Source of the DNA: Nitritalea halalkaliphila LW7
GTDB lineage: Bacteria; Bacteroidota; Bacteroidia; Cytophagales; Cyclobacteriaceae
Assembly: GCF_000265075.1 (NCBI RefSeq)
Contig: NZ_AJYA01000012.1
Coordinates: forward strand, 41 to 41,975
Length of the DNA stretch: 41,935 bases
Direction of reading: 5' to 3'
The notes under the pieces were generated by a model. It worked only from the letters and a program-made list of their open reading frames with translations. It had not been told where the DNA came from and did not search any database. Numbering within the stretch: the first letter of the stretch is position 1; every line of letters begins with the position of its first letter. Shown in pieces: positions 18,455 to 29,061 of the stretch. The position numbers were made by a program, and so were the translations under genes.

Positions 18455-20121
18455 TTAAGAGAAAATTTTCTCTAAAATTTTATAGGTGATTAGGTACGTC
18501 GGGCGCACCCCTTCCATGCCGAGGGCACCGGAAGCGAGGGTAGAGCCTGTTTCCAGCGGATTATCCGAAGCATAGTAAGCGTAGAGCACCTTAATGTCAG
18601 CGGAGATGCTATGCCGGATTTTGCTGGCGGACTGAATGGCTTTTTGGTAATGTGCGCCTTCCATTTCTAGGCCTGCCGCTTTCCAAGAGGACTCCATAAA
18701 ATAGCGGAGGACATCCTTATTTTGGAGCGAAGTGCCTAGTACGGTGATCATCGGACCCTCGTAAACACCGAGGCCATAACCTGTAAAGTCTTCTCCTTTC
18801 AGGACGTTCTCAAAGGGGTAATTGTCCGCTGTCCCCTCGAATACGTGGGCATTTGGAATCATTAGGTCCCCTTTGTTTCCCTCTAAGATGCCTGCTTTTC
18901 CCATGATCGAAGCGGATGCCACATGAAGCGGAATACTTTCTCCGTTAACTTCGAATGGCTTTAGTAGTTCATCGAAGCATTCGTAAGCTTGTTCACCGAA
19001 GGCATAGTCCATTACGAATATAACGGGTCTATCTGCCTCGTTTTCCGGTAATGGCACCCCTGGGAGTAAGTGGGAATGGCTCATTTTGGCCGTATCGATA
19101 AGCTGAACGCCGATGTTTGTGCCTGAGAGATCAGGCAAGTCGATAAAGCCATTTTTCTGTGCATAGTGCAAAATTTCTTTTGCTTTATGGCCTTTGGTTT
19201 TCATGGAGATGTCTAGGGCCACCTTTTCTACGCCCTCGAAGTCTTTTAGTCCGAGCAACTGGAACCCGTAAATGGTGTTAACTACGCTGTGTAGGTTGGC
19301 AGAAATCACATGTAGCGGACGTTCGATGAGGCCATTATCATAGAGCACTTGCTTGATGCGTGTGGCCCATAGCTCTCCGTAGACGTGATGCCCTACACGC
19401 TCTCGAAGTGTGGCGCTGAAAGAAATTTCGCGGTCAAGCTGATGGTTACGTTCATCTATGGCCAGCTTTCCGAGATGGTAGATGATATGGAAAAGGCTAT
19501 TGCTATTCGAAGACTGCTCGAATTTTAGTACGGCATCGTGCGTTTCTTCGAAGGTGCGGCCTGTGATGTGGCTGAGGTAGCTGCAAGCGGCTTCTTTATC
19601 GAAATCCTCTCCGTTTTGCTCCTTTTCGACCAGGCGCTCCAGCATGCTCCAGTTTAGGCTGATGCGGCCCTTATGATCGGTGGAATTCGTACGAATTTTT
19701 CAGATTCGATGTATAAAAAGGTCAGGTGCGTCAGGATATCGTAAATATCAGACTTGCCACGGGTCATTTCCACATACATTTGCTCTTCATCCACGCGGTA
19801 ACAGTTGCGCCGGCGCTTAGCGGGTACAAGATTCGGAAAATGAGCATTTTCATATCCTTCACGGCTGATGAGACGCACATAGCGACACTCTTCGATACCG
19901 CGGGGCAGACGTTCCATCACATAGAGAAGACCGTCCAGTTCCACTTTCTCGTCATCAGTCACCAGTCCATAAATTTCAGGGCTAAGCATCAAGAGGCTGC
20001 TCACTAGGGATTCCCCCGAGACGCCCATAGGCTTATAGGAGCCGCGCATAAAAAGGTGACGCATGGTGATGTAGAGGCGTTCGATGGCTGCACGGGATTC
20101 ATGTGCTCGTGTTCTTTTCAT
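18455..20121 (-). CDS. Conserved Bacteroidota protein of unknown function, DUF6909-like (one apparent frameshift)
   Basis: Two reading frames join into a 555-residue soluble protein. The first begins MKRTRAHESRAAIERLYITM and ends near KFVRIP. The second contains LNWSMLERLVEKEQNGEDF. One missing base near 19681 separates them, and repair gives IPTDHKGRISLNWSML. The C-terminal half has VIFVMDYAFGEQAYE, SASIMGKAGILEGNKGD and GMEGVRPTYLITYKILE. These suggest an alpha/beta domain resembling a nucleoside phosphorylase-like or other phosphate-binding fold, but I cannot assign a reaction. I believe this is the DUF6909 family, from memory only. There is no signal peptide. A TATATTTG promoter element lies 31 bases upstream of the start, and a strong terminator follows, so it is a single-gene unit. 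Confidence 0.7.
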
Positions 20122-20151
20122 ATTTCGTCTTTTATGTCGGATAAAATTCGG

Positions 20152-20159
20152 CAAATATA
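20152..20159 (-). promoter_or_regulatory. Putative promoter, -7 element TATATTTG
   Basis: TATATTTG on the minus strand is an exact match to TAnnTTTG, 31 bases upstream of the ATG at 20121, in the short gap after the DinB-like gene. Confidence 0.5.
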
Positions 20160-20178
20160 CTAAAAAAAGAAGAAAGGC

Positions 20179-20694
20179 TCAGTACCTTTCTTTTAGAATT
20201 TCCATGTGGTGGGCGATATGTCCGGGGATCATGTGGAAAATCGCTCGTACACTAACCTGCCCGCCATTCGCATGCCCTTTTCGCTCGAAGTGCCCGATGC
20301 GCAGGTTTTTAAAGAAAGAAAGCACGTGATAACGTAGCATTTCGAACTCTTCCAGAAGGCTCACTAGCGGCACCTCGTTAAAATCAGCAGCTGCTACGTA
20401 GGCATTCTCATCGAAGCCGGGCAGTTCCGTTTGATCGCCCCGAGCGATCGCCATGGCCCGATAGAGCATGACTCTTTCGGTGTCGATCAGGTGGCCCAAA
20501 AGCTCCTTCGGGCTCCATTTTCCGGGAGCATAGGCTTTTAAGGCTTTTTCTTCGCCTGCTTCCTCGTAATACATGCGGAGCTCATCCACCTGAGCGAGGA
20601 GCAGTTTAAAGAGGTCTTTGTGCAGGACACGCGCCACATAGGGGGTGTAATAGGCTGGGTATTCACCGGCTTCCGGTCGTAATAAAGTATCCAT
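20179..20694 (-). CDS. DinB/YfiT-like metal-binding protein
   Basis: The 171-residue protein has the DinB four-helix-bundle pattern with three widely spaced histidines that bind a metal: LGHLIDTERVMLYRA in the first part and IPGHIAHHMEILKERY near the end. Members include thiol-dependent S-transferases such as bacillithiol transferases, but most are uncharacterised. The start is 6 bases after the symporter stop, making it the last gene of the deacetylase-symporter operon. The frame is intact. A detoxifying or thiol-transfer role is inference only. Confidence 0.82.
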   Translation of the reverse strand: MDTLLRPEAGEYPAYYTPYVARVLHKDLFKLLLAQVDELRMYYEEAGEEKALKAYAPGKWSPKELLGHLIDTERVMLYRAMAIARGDQTELPGFDENAYVAAADFNEVPLVSLLEEFEMLRYHVLSFFKNLRIGHFERKGHANGGQVSVRAIFHMIPGHIAHHMEILKERY

Positions 20695-20700
20695 CAGATC

Positions 20701-22433
20701 TTAACTATTTTTTTCTCCTGCCGCGGTCGTGGACGTGGGCAAGAAAAATTGTAAACATAAACCAAAAATCACCACCGCCAGACAACCTATCACATTATAC
20801 CATAGGAAGCCGATGTTAACGGGTATTCCGGCCACTTCCCCGCCATTTACGAAGTGAAGGGCCAAAATCAGTGCTTGGGATAGCAGGGCAGCAAAGAAAA
20901 CGGCATTTCGCTGCACTACCTTCACATAAAAGGCTACAATAAAAATACCCAAGATAGTTCCATAAAAAAGAGATCCGAGTAAATTAACTGCTTGGATCAG
21001 GTTTTCAAACAGGCTGGCATAGGTGGCAAACAAGATCGCGAAGCCCCCCCAGATCGCGGTGAGCCACTTAGAGGCTGCCAGATAGTGGTTATCTTCTCTT
21101 TTTGTCACTAGCGACCTGCGGTAGATATCTACTGTGCTCGTGGACCCTAATGCATTCAGCTCAGAGGCAGTGCTGGACATGGCCGCACTGAAAATAACGG
21201 CGAAAAGTAGGCCGACGATGCCTTTCGGCAAATAGTCCATCACGAAGCGCATAAAGATGTAATCGGTATCGCGTGTTTCCGCGCTGGGGCGAACTTGTAG
21301 GACTATGGCCTTGCCTTCCTGCCGTAGCGCGTTTTCCTGCTGATGTAGGGCCTGAATTTCTGCTTGGTGACTGCGAATGGCGCTCTCCTCCCCTGCTTCT
21401 ACGGCATTTAGAAGGGCTCCCAGACGCTCCTGCTTTTGCGCGAACAGCGCATCATGAGCTGCTTCCAATTCCAAAAAGGAATCACTAAGGTTGGAGTTCA
21501 ACACCTCGCTCCGCTGCACTTCATTAAAAAGAAGTGGGGGCTGAAAATACTGATAAAAGACGAAGACCATCACCCCGATAAAGAGGATAATGAACTGCAT
21601 AGGCACCTTTAACAGACCATTCATGATCAATCCCATACGGCTTTGGGTAAGTGAACTGCCGCCAAGGTAGCGCTGCACCTGAGACTGCCAAGTTCCGAAA
21701 TAAGACAAAAACAGGAAGAGTGCTGCGGTCATACCCGACCAAATGTTATAGCGATCGGCTAGGTCAAATTCCAAGTTGATCAAGTTCAAGCGCTCCATCT
21801 TTCCCGCCACGTGAAGGCCTCCTGAAAGCTGACGGGCAGCATGCGGACGACCAGAATACCCGCCAGGATCATTCCGCCCATCATGACCATCATCTGTTGC
21901 TTCTGCGTGATACTCACTGCCTTGGTTCCACCAGAAACAGTGTAGATGATCACGAGAATTCCGATAAAGACATTGGTAAAGGTAAGGTTCCAGCCCAGCA
22001 GGGTGGACAGAATGATGGCCGGGGCGTAGATGGTAATGCCGGCGGCGAGGCCACGCTGGATCAGAAAAAGGCTGGCGGCGAGGGTGCGCGTTTTTAAATC
22101 AAAGCGACTCTCTAAGAACTCATAGGCCGTGTAGACTTTTAGACGGTAGTACATCGGCACGAAGGTCACCGAAAGAATGATCATGGCGATGGGCAGCCCG
22201 AAATAAAACTGCAGAAAGCGCATGCCATCCTCATAGGCCTGTCCGGGGGTACTCAGAAAGGTTATCGCTGAAGCCTGTGTAGCCATGATGGAAAGCCCGA
22301 TGGTCCACCAGTTCATGTCCGAACGCCCCCGCAGGTAGCTGTCCATGTCCTTCGGGCCATAGGTTTTATAGACTCCATATCCCACGATCAGAGCCAGGGT
22401 GCCGAATAAAACAATCCAATCTAACTGACTCAT
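20701..22433 (-). CDS. Sodium:solute symporter (SSS family), one apparent frameshift
   Basis: This multi-pass transporter of the SSS family moves a small organic solute with sodium. The N-terminal half contains SDMNWWTIGLSIMATQASAI and FLSTPGQAYEDGM. The second half contains GLLFAVIFSAAMSSTASELN, the conserved SSS block with sodium-site residues. Between helices is a hydrophilic stretch of about 90 residues, rich in Glu, Gln and Ala (from FNEVQRSEVL to EGKAIVLQV), that should form a coiled coil outside the membrane. The frames break near 21811. One restored G gives FTVAGKMERLN and 577 residues. The ATG at 22433 overlaps the stop of a tiny membrane ORF (ATGA). The solute is unknown, and a sugar released by the neighbouring deacetylase is plausible. 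Confidence 0.85.
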
Positions 22434-22530
22434 GCGTAGTGGGCTGACATCCAATAAAACAAGCCGATAAGTACCAGCAGTGTGAGCACTAGGGCGATGT
22501 ACCAGCCTTCCAGTTGACCTTATCTTCCAT
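22430..22530 (-). CDS. 33-residue single-helix membrane peptide (one apparent frameshift)
   Basis: A very small ORF lies between the deacetylase and the symporter. It starts at the ATG at 22530, overlapping the deacetylase stop, with MEDKVNW. After a one-base shift near 22508 it continues as GWYIALVLTLLVLIGLFYWM and ends SAHYA at a stop overlapping the symporter ATG. Repair gives 33 residues: a short charged head, one hydrophobic helix and a short tail. Its ATG overlap at both ends argues for translational coupling. It could be an accessory subunit of the symporter, as other SSS transporters have small partner proteins. No homologue is recognised, and the need for a frame repair lowers certainty. 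Confidence 0.5.
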
Positions 22531-24998
22531 GAACCTCTAAGCTGTTAATGAATAGTTTAAGCGCTCCGGGCACCCCAGCAGGAAGCTGTCGGAACCAGGA
22601 AATCCCACTGTAGGTATAGTGTCCTTTGCCGTAAGGCGCCGTCACTAAAGCTCCTCGGGTCTCTTCCTCTCCTGGGTCGGCCAGAAGCAGTGGAGCGGCA
22701 TAGCGCTCATCCCACTCCCCTAAGAAATAAAGGCCGCGCTCCTGTACCCATCCGGCGAATCCTCCTCCTGGATCGGATTTGGGCCTTTCAGGAGGGGATG
22801 CTCCGCATCAAAGCGCACTGGAGAGCCTTCTACCGTGACACGGGCACGGGAAATCTGAAGCGGATAGGGGCCAAATTCCCGCGTAAGCAGTGGCGAGAGC
22901 GTATTGTACTGGAGAACCAAGTTCCCGCCTGCTTCCACGTAGGCCAGTAATTTGTCCATGTGATCGGCCAGGCTCTGGTTCACATTTAAGCTACGAATAC
23001 CGGTAACGATACTGCCATAATTTTGGAGTGCTGCACCATCCAGTTTATCCAGGTCGAGGAGCTCTACCTGGTAGCCGAGCATGCTCAAGACTTCTGCCAC
23101 ATCGTCTCCTGCACCTGCTACATAACCGATACGCTGGTTGCCAACATGAAAATTATCATGCAGAAGTTTAATCTGTGTGGGCTGGAAATAGGTTAAATTT
23201 GGAATATGGGGGTAGCTGATCCGCTGCATGTTTTGTGCGAAGCGCGCTCCGGAGCTTGTTTGGTAATAGACGAGCACCTCCTGTACTGGCTCGGCAGTAT
23301 TCGGCTCAAATCGAACGGTATAGGTACGCGTCTGGCGACGTTTGTCCTCTGCTGTTAGCCTGGCGCGGTAGTGGTTTTCATGAAGCCCTTCTACCTTTAG
23401 CGCTCCATCACGAATGCCTGAGCGGAAGCTCACCGTCACCTTTAGCTCAGGCCTGGCGGGCTTTTGGGTGAAGACGAGGTTCTGATTTAAACTTAACAGG
23501 ACATCGGGAATGACCGTGAAAGGTTGCTGCACCTCTCCGTCCACCTGATCGTTATACCTGAAATACAGCCCCAGTTCTTTCTCGAAACGCTGTCCCAGAA
23601 GCGTGTACGTCAGTGTCCCCGATACTGCGGGTGGGTTCACCGGCGGGCCTACGGCCAAAGGATCTGATAACTGAAATAAATTTTCTTCTATAGGATTTGC
23701 CAACCAGTACGGCTGCGAGATGGGATGATCTGCTGCGAGCTTCAGGTTAATTTCTTGATTGATGGCGCGATTCGCTCGCAGGGGTTGGCTTAAGTTTTCA
23801 TTAAACCCTTTGCCCACAAAGCCCTCCAGCTGAAACGGAAAGGACCCGTGTTGATTGACCTCTAAGTTCACGGTCAGGCTTTCTCCAGCGTAGCCAATTT
23901 CTTTTTTTGCGAGGAATTCTGCTTGGAAATGCAGGGAACGCTCGATGATCGACTGCAGCCTTTTACGCTTCTCCTGCAACCAAAACGCAGGCACCTGCTC
24001 GTATGCAGTGCTCATTTCGGTGTAAAGTTCTACCAGGGCGGGAACATTTTGGCTAGGCTGACGGAAATCAAAAGCAGCAAGGGCTTTTTTAAGGCCTTCT
24101 TCTATGGTTTTGCCGTTCGGCAAAAGCTCCCATCGGCTAGCTACGCCATCGAAGGGGTCCTTCTCGAAGGCTTCTCCCGTTATAAATTCCAAGAAATCAG
24201 CCGCTGCCCCTTTTTGAGGAGTAGCTCCGAAACCTTGGGACTTATGCATGGTGCGGCTATCGGCCGCGATTTGCGAATAAGTGGCACCCAGTAAGGGGTT
24301 TTGCATGCCCACCTCGTAGCGGTGATACGGAATGTCTTCTTTGGGCTCGTACTGCCCACCCCAGTTGTAAGCATTCCAAAACACCCGCTTTGCCTGCCAA
24401 GGCTCCACCTGATCCAGCTGTTCGGGATAAGCGTTTTGATCTGCTGCTAACCTAAAGGCCTCTATTGCCAATATAGCGGACGCGGTGTGATGTCCATGCG
24501 TGATGCCTGGAGTCGTATTGAAGCGATTGATAATGATGTCCGGCTGATATTTGCGAATTAAAAAGACCACGTCACCGAGGAGTGTCTCCTTATCCCAGTT
24601 TTGAAATGTTTCATCCGGATTTTTACTAAACCCGAAGTCCAAGGCGCGCGAAAAGAGTTGTTCTCCACCGTCTGTGGCACGGGCTTTTAAGAGTTCATGT
24701 GTTCGAATATAGCCTAAACCGATGCCAAGCTCCTTTCCGATTAGGTTTTGGCCCCCATCTCCTCTTGTGAGGGAGAGGTAATGAATATCCGCTTTTTCTT
24801 CATTAGCCAGAAAAGCGATCAGACGGGTATTTTCATCATCGGGGTGTGCGGCGACGTACAGCACACGTTTGGTTTCTTTTACCCTTTCCAGATCATGATA
24901 CAGGATGGAAGCGGCTGGTAGCTGGCTTGCGCCAAAAGAGCTCCGTGGCAGCATACTAACAAAACGAGTAATACGATACTCTGTCGAGAGATGTTCAT
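22520..24998 (-). CDS. Secreted PIG-L family deacetylase (two apparent frameshifts)
   Basis: This large exported zinc-dependent de-N-acetylase acts on N-acetylglucosamine-type substrates in the family. The true N-terminus, MNISRQSIVLLVLLVCCHGA and then LLAQA, is a signal peptide in a different frame from the catalytic part, with one base missing near 24925. The PIG-L domain has VLYVAAHPDDENTRL, the AHPDDE zinc motif, and THGHHTASAILA. About 500 residues of beta-rich sequence follow, including EVLSMLGYQVELLD and a glutamine-amidotransferase-like tail. A second break near 22757 restores FAGWVQERGLYFLGEWDERY and a C-terminus ending at 22520. Repaired length is 826 residues. The stop overlaps the next ORF, and a sodium symporter follows, suggesting deacetylation outside and uptake. 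Confidence 0.85.
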
Positions 24999-25057
24999 AG
25001 CGTATGTTTATCGGCGATCGCAGGTGTTTTGTGCATGTCCTGCGTATAAATCCATGC

Positions 25058-25065
25058 CAAATTTA
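25058..25065 (-). promoter_or_regulatory. Putative promoter of the deacetylase-symporter operon, -7 element TAAATTTG
   Basis: TAAATTTG on the minus strand matches TAnnTTTG exactly, with TTTA about 18 bases upstream. The predicted leader to the ATG at 24998 is about 50 bases. Confidence 0.5.
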
Positions 25066-25114
25066 ACCGCTCTTACAGGTAAAGGTTGCGCCACTCATCA
25101 AAAAGCAAGCAAAT

Positions 25115-25146
25115 AAAAAAGGGAGCCCGCGGCTCCCTTTTTTATT
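25115..25146 (-). terminator. Rho-independent terminator after the TPR gene
   Basis: GGGAGCC-CGC-GGCTCCC is flanked by A and T runs that extend the stem. It lies 15 bases after the stop of the TPR protein gene and separates it from the deacetylase operon. Confidence 0.85.
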
Positions 25147-25160
25147 TTGTGAGAAACAAC

Positions 25161-26366
25161 TTAACCTTCTAACCAATCAGGACCAAGTAATTCCACTAAG
25201 CGCTTGTTGTATTTCTCCGCTTCAGCGTCATTTTTTAGACGAGAGTGAATATTATACAGGATTTCTAAGATCTCTGTATTGTCTTCTCTTTGTGCCACAG
25301 CACGCTCGAAGTAAGGTACGGCTTCTTTGTATAGGTTTTCAGCTTGCTCTGTCATTTCAGGTGCACGCTTCTCCCACTCTTCATCCGATAGATCATTTAT
25401 TTCAGAAAGAATCTGACGTGCTTTGTCTAGGTAAAGCGCACCTGTGTAGAAGTTACCTTCAAAGAAATCAGGCTGAGATTCTACTGTTTTTTTGTATTGC
25501 TCTAAGGCACCGTCGATATCACCAGACTGCTCTTTTAAGTAGCCATAACGTAAACGAATGTTCACATTATCAGGGTCATCCACTAAAGCAGCTTCTACAG
25601 ACTTCACAGCGTCATCCAGTTTATCCATTTGAAGAAGTAGCTGAATTTCGAATTCCGTTAAGGTTTTGTCCTCTGGATAAAGCGTTCTCGCTTGTGACAC
25701 GACATCGTAGGCACCTTCGGTATCGTTATCGTTAACAGCCATCTGGATGAGGAAGTAATACGCGTTCAACTTATCATATCCATCTACTTCTAACAGACGG
25801 TTAAAGAATTTTTTTGCTTCTTCTGGCTTGCCTAAATCATTAGCTAAGAATCCAGCATTGAAGTTTAACGTGGTGTCTGTAGGCTCGATATCTGCAGCTA
25901 ATGCGAAGTATTCGTATGCCATTTCGAAGTCATCTTCTTCATAGGTATCGATGGCACGCTGGAAGGCCCCTAGCTTCACAGAAACTAATGAGTAAGGACG
26001 TAGGTTGTCGGGCATACCTGGAATTTCTTCCTTGTACACATCTTTACCGATTTTGCTGTTTTTATCATTGTCCACCATTTTCATGGTCTCCATGAAAGCG
26101 TTAAATGCATTGCGACCTTTCTCCACACTTTGCATATCATACTCCTCGTACTGATCAAACATCTTGGTTAAGATTTGAGCCTTTAGGAGATATGTTCCTG
26201 GATCATCTTTGGTATCTTCATGTGCAGCTGCCTCCTGAATTTCCTCAAGGGCCACCTCTAAGTTGTCCTTTTTGAAATTCTTATTGGCAGAGCGAACTAC
26301 CTTTTTTTGCGCAAATGCCGCTGTGGAGAGCACGACAATGGCAAGGGATAAGAGTAACTTTTTCAT
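25161..26366 (-). CDS. Exported tetratricopeptide repeat protein
   Basis: The 401-residue protein begins with a signal peptide (MKKLLLSLAIVVLSTAAFAQ) and then consists of helical TPR-type repeats. Segments such as FEMAYEYFALAADIEPTDTT, AKKFFNRLLEVDGYDKLNAY and ALEQYKKTVESQPDFFEGNF show the alternating helix pattern and the PDN/PED turn positions. It probably acts as a periplasmic scaffold. No enzymatic motif is seen. It lies 39 bases downstream of gyrA on the same strand with no promoter match between, so it may be partly co-transcribed. A terminator follows. Confidence 0.85.
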   Translation of the reverse strand: MKKLLLSLAIVVLSTAAFAQKKVVRSANKNFKKDNLEVALEEIQEAAAHEDTKDDPGTYLLKAQILTKMFDQYEEYDMQSVEKGRNAFNAFMETMKMVDNDKNSKIGKDVYKEEIPGMPDNLRPYSLVSVKLGAFQRAIDTYEEDDFEMAYEYFALAADIEPTDTTLNFNAGFLANDLGKPEEAKKFFNRLLEVDGYDKLNAYYFLIQMAVNDNDTEGAYDVVSQARTLYPEDKTLTEFEIQLLLQMDKLDDAVKSVEAALVDDPDNVNIRLRYGYLKEQSGDIDGALEQYKKTVESQPDFFEGNFYTGALYLDKARQILSEINDLSDEEWEKRAPEMTEQAENLYKEAVPYFERAVAQREDNTEILEILYNIHSRLKNDAEAEKYNKRLVELLGPDWLEG

Positions 26367-26405
26367 TTTAGTTTGAATTGATTTGGTTTTTATAGTTTAG
26401 TCTTT

Positions 26406-28970
26406 TTATGCTTGAGGGGTACCTGGTTCTGAATCTGTTTGCGGTGTATCTGCGCTGCCTGGATCCTCGTGATCCGGTCTATGCGCACTATCCTCTAATT
26501 GCGTGTTTTCGGTTTCCACGACGTCTTCACGTGTGATCTTTTCTACCGAACTGATCTCATCCGTTTCACTTAACTTGATCAGACGAACACCCTGAGTAGC
26601 TCGACCCATCACACGAAGATCAGAAACAGGCGTGCGAATCGTGATGCCAGATTTATTAATAATCATCAAATCATCCGAATCCACCACTTCTTTAATCGCC
26701 ACCAAATTACCTGTTTTTTCGGTCACACTCATTGCTTTCACACCCTTGCCACCCCGATTAGTGATTCGGTAAGCATCTAATAGGGTACGTTTGCCATAAC
26801 CTTTTTCAGAAACAACTAAAAGGGTCGCTTCTTCTCTCTCTGCACATACCATGCCAATAACTTCGTCCTGCTCATCCTGTAAACTGATGGCTTTTACCCC
26901 TGTGGCAGTTCGTCCCATCGGACGTACCGTGGACTCATGGAAGTGTATGGCTCTCCCCGACTTAGCCGCGATAATCACATGCGAATCCCCATTGGTTTTT
27001 TCCACTCGGATAAGCTGATCCCCTTCACGGATATTTAAAGCGATGATACCGTTCGTTCTTGGTCGGGCGTATAATTCCAGAGAGGTTTTCTTGATTACCC
27101 CTTCTTTGGTTACCATGATCAAGAAATTATTTTTCACATAATCTTCATCCTCTAGGTTGGCGACCTGAATAATAGAGCGAATCTTATCATCCGCGCTGAT
27201 GTTAATAAGGTTTTGAATGGGTCTTCCTTTCGCCGTCTTGGAGCCCTCTGGAATAGCATAGGCTTTCAGCCAAAACAATTTGCCCAGATCCGTAAATATC
27301 AGGAGGTAGTTGTGTGTGGATGCGGAGAAAATATACTCTGTCCAGTCATCTTCTTTGGTGCTCACTCCTTTAGAGCCCACTCCTCCTCTACTTTGTGTTC
27401 TGTATTCAGTCAGCGCGGTGCGTTTCACATAACCCTGATGAGAAACGGTAATGACCACCTCTTCATTCGGGATCATGTCCTCATAGCTAAAGTCCTCCGC
27501 ATTATGCTCGATTACCGTGCGACGCTCGTCCGCATAGCGCTCTTTCATCTCTTGAAGCTCATCCTTAATCAGCTGCATACGACGCTCTTCATGCTCGAGA
27601 ATATCTTTCAACTCCTCGATTAATTTCATGATTTCGTCATACTCCGCCTGTATTTTTTCGCGTTCCATACCCGTTAGGCGCTGCAAACGCATGTCGAGAA
27701 TGGCCCTAGCCTGAATCTCACTTAGCTCAAAACGTTCCATCAAGCCATTTCTGGCCGTTTCGGGATCCCTTGAACTACGAATCAGTGTAATCACCTCATC
27801 TAAATGGTCTAACGCGATAAGATAGCCCTGTAAGATATGCGCTCTTTTTTCCGCTTCGCGCAATTCATACGTTGTCCTTCTAAAAATTACCTCATGCCGG
27901 TGATGTACATAATGCTTGATGAGGTCTTTTAAATTTAAGGTTTGAGGACGCCCCTTTACTAAGGCTACATTATTAACTGAAAATGAGGTTTGTAGCTGTG
28001 TTTGTTTGTATAAGTTGTTTAAGACAACACTGGCCACGGCATCTTTTTTCAACTCATACACAATGCGCATCCCTTGACGATCCGACTCATCGCGGATAGC
28101 AGAAATACCATCTATTTTTTTCTCGTTAATAAGTGCTGCCGTCTTTTCGATCATGCTCGCCTTATTCACCAAGTACGGAATTTCCGTAATGATGATCATT
28201 TCACGACCATTGTCTTTCGTCTCTACCTCAGCTTTTCCACGCACTACGACTCTACCTCGCCCTGTCTCAAAAGCATTTTTAACCCCTGTGTAGCCGTAAA
28301 TAATGCCTCCCGTAGGGAAATCAGGGGCCAACACGTACTGCATTAGGTCTGCAATGCTGATGTCCGGATTATCGATGTAGGCCGTAATCCCATCGACTAC
28401 TTCTGCTAAATTATGTGGTGCCATATTCGTGGCCATACCGACCGCGATTCCTGAAGCACCATTTAAAAGGAGAGCAGGGATTTTAGCGGGGAGAACGACG
28501 GGCTCCTTTAATGAGTCGTCGAAGTTAAACTGGAAATCTACTGTTTCCTTGTTGATATCCACTAGGAGCTCTTCCGCTATTCGCTTCAGGCGGGCCTCTG
28601 TGTATCGCATGGCCGCAGCATTGTCTCCATCGATGGAGCCAAAGTTACCCTGTCCATCCACTAAAGGGTAGCGTAAAGACCAAGGCTGTGCCATTCGAAC
28701 CATGGTTTCGTAAACGGCAGAGTCACCATGCGGGTGATACTTACCGAGAACCTCTCCCACGATTCTGGCAGATTTTTTATAAGGACGGTTATGCAAAACA
28801 CCGAGTTCTTGCATACCAAATAATATTCTTCTGTGTACCGGCTTTAATCCGTCGCGAACATCTGGAAGTGCGCGAGATACGATTACCGACATCGAATAAT
28901 CGATGTAGGCTCCACGCATTTCATCCTCGATGTTAATAGGGATAATGTTTTCGTTTTCTCCTTGAGCCAT
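26406..28970 (-). CDS. gyrA: DNA gyrase subunit A
   Basis: GyrA cuts and religates DNA in the gyrase complex with GyrB. The 854-residue protein has the winged-helix segment [20 protein letters not shown], with Ser84 and Glu88 at the quinolone-response positions, and the catalytic Tyr123 in [12 protein letters not shown]. The C-terminal beta-pinwheel holds the GyrA box as [10 protein letters not shown] and repeats such as [11 protein letters not shown]. The tail is rich in Glu, Asp, Pro and Thr. No substitution of Ser84 to a common resistance residue is present. Although it is the longest unbroken gene in the window, it carries no frameshift. Confidence 0.97.
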   Translation of the reverse strand: MAQGENENIIPINIEDEMRGAYIDYSMSVIVSRALPDVRDGLKPVHRRILFGMQELGVLHNRPYKKSARIVGEVLGKYHPHGDSAVYETMVRMAQPWSLRYPLVDGQGNFGSIDGDNAAAMRYTEARLKRIAEELLVDINKETVDFQFNFDDSLKEPVVLPAKIPALLLNGASGIAVGMATNMAPHNLAEVVDGITAYIDNPDISIADLMQYVLAPDFPTGGIIYGYTGVKNAFETGRGRVVVRGKAEVETKDNGREMIIITEIPYLVNKASMIEKTAALINEKKIDGISAIRDESDRQGMRIVYELKKDAVASVVLNNLYKQTQLQTSFSVNNVALVKGRPQTLNLKDLIKHYVHHRHEVIFRRTTYELREAEKRAHILQGYLIALDHLDEVITLIRSSRDPETARNGLMERFELSEIQARAILDMRLQRLTGMEREKIQAEYDEIMKLIEELKDILEHEERRMQLIKDELQEMKERYADERRTVIEHNAEDFSYEDMIPNEEVVITVSHQGYVKRTALTEYRTQSRGGVGSKGVSTKEDDWTEYIFSASTHNYLLIFTDLGKLFWLKAYAIPEGSKTAKGRPIQNLINISADDKIRSIIQVANLEDEDYVKNNFLIMVTKEGVIKKTSLELYARPRTNGIIALNIREGDQLIRVEKTNGDSHVIIAAKSGRAIHFHESTVRPMGRTATGVKAISLQDEQDEVIGMVCAEREEATLLVVSEKGYGKRTLLDAYRITNRGGKGVKAMSVTEKTGNLVAIKEVVDSDDLMIINKSGITIRTPVSDLRVMGRATQGVRLIKLSETDEISSVEKITREDVVETENTQLEDSAHRPDHEDPGSADTPQTDSEPGTPQA

Positions 28971-29061
28971 ATTTCATTTTCTCAATAAGCTTGCAAGTTA
29001 ATAAAAAGATTAGGCTTTTAAAAGACGTATTGCCCCACAGAAAGCCTGGGAAAGGATATCC

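Noticed and set aside
20179..24998. PIG-L plus DinB as a bacillithiol biosynthesis and transfer pair
   Set aside because: BshB deacetylases are about 230-residue cytoplasmic proteins, whereas this one is secreted and about 826 residues, and no bshA or bshC is present.
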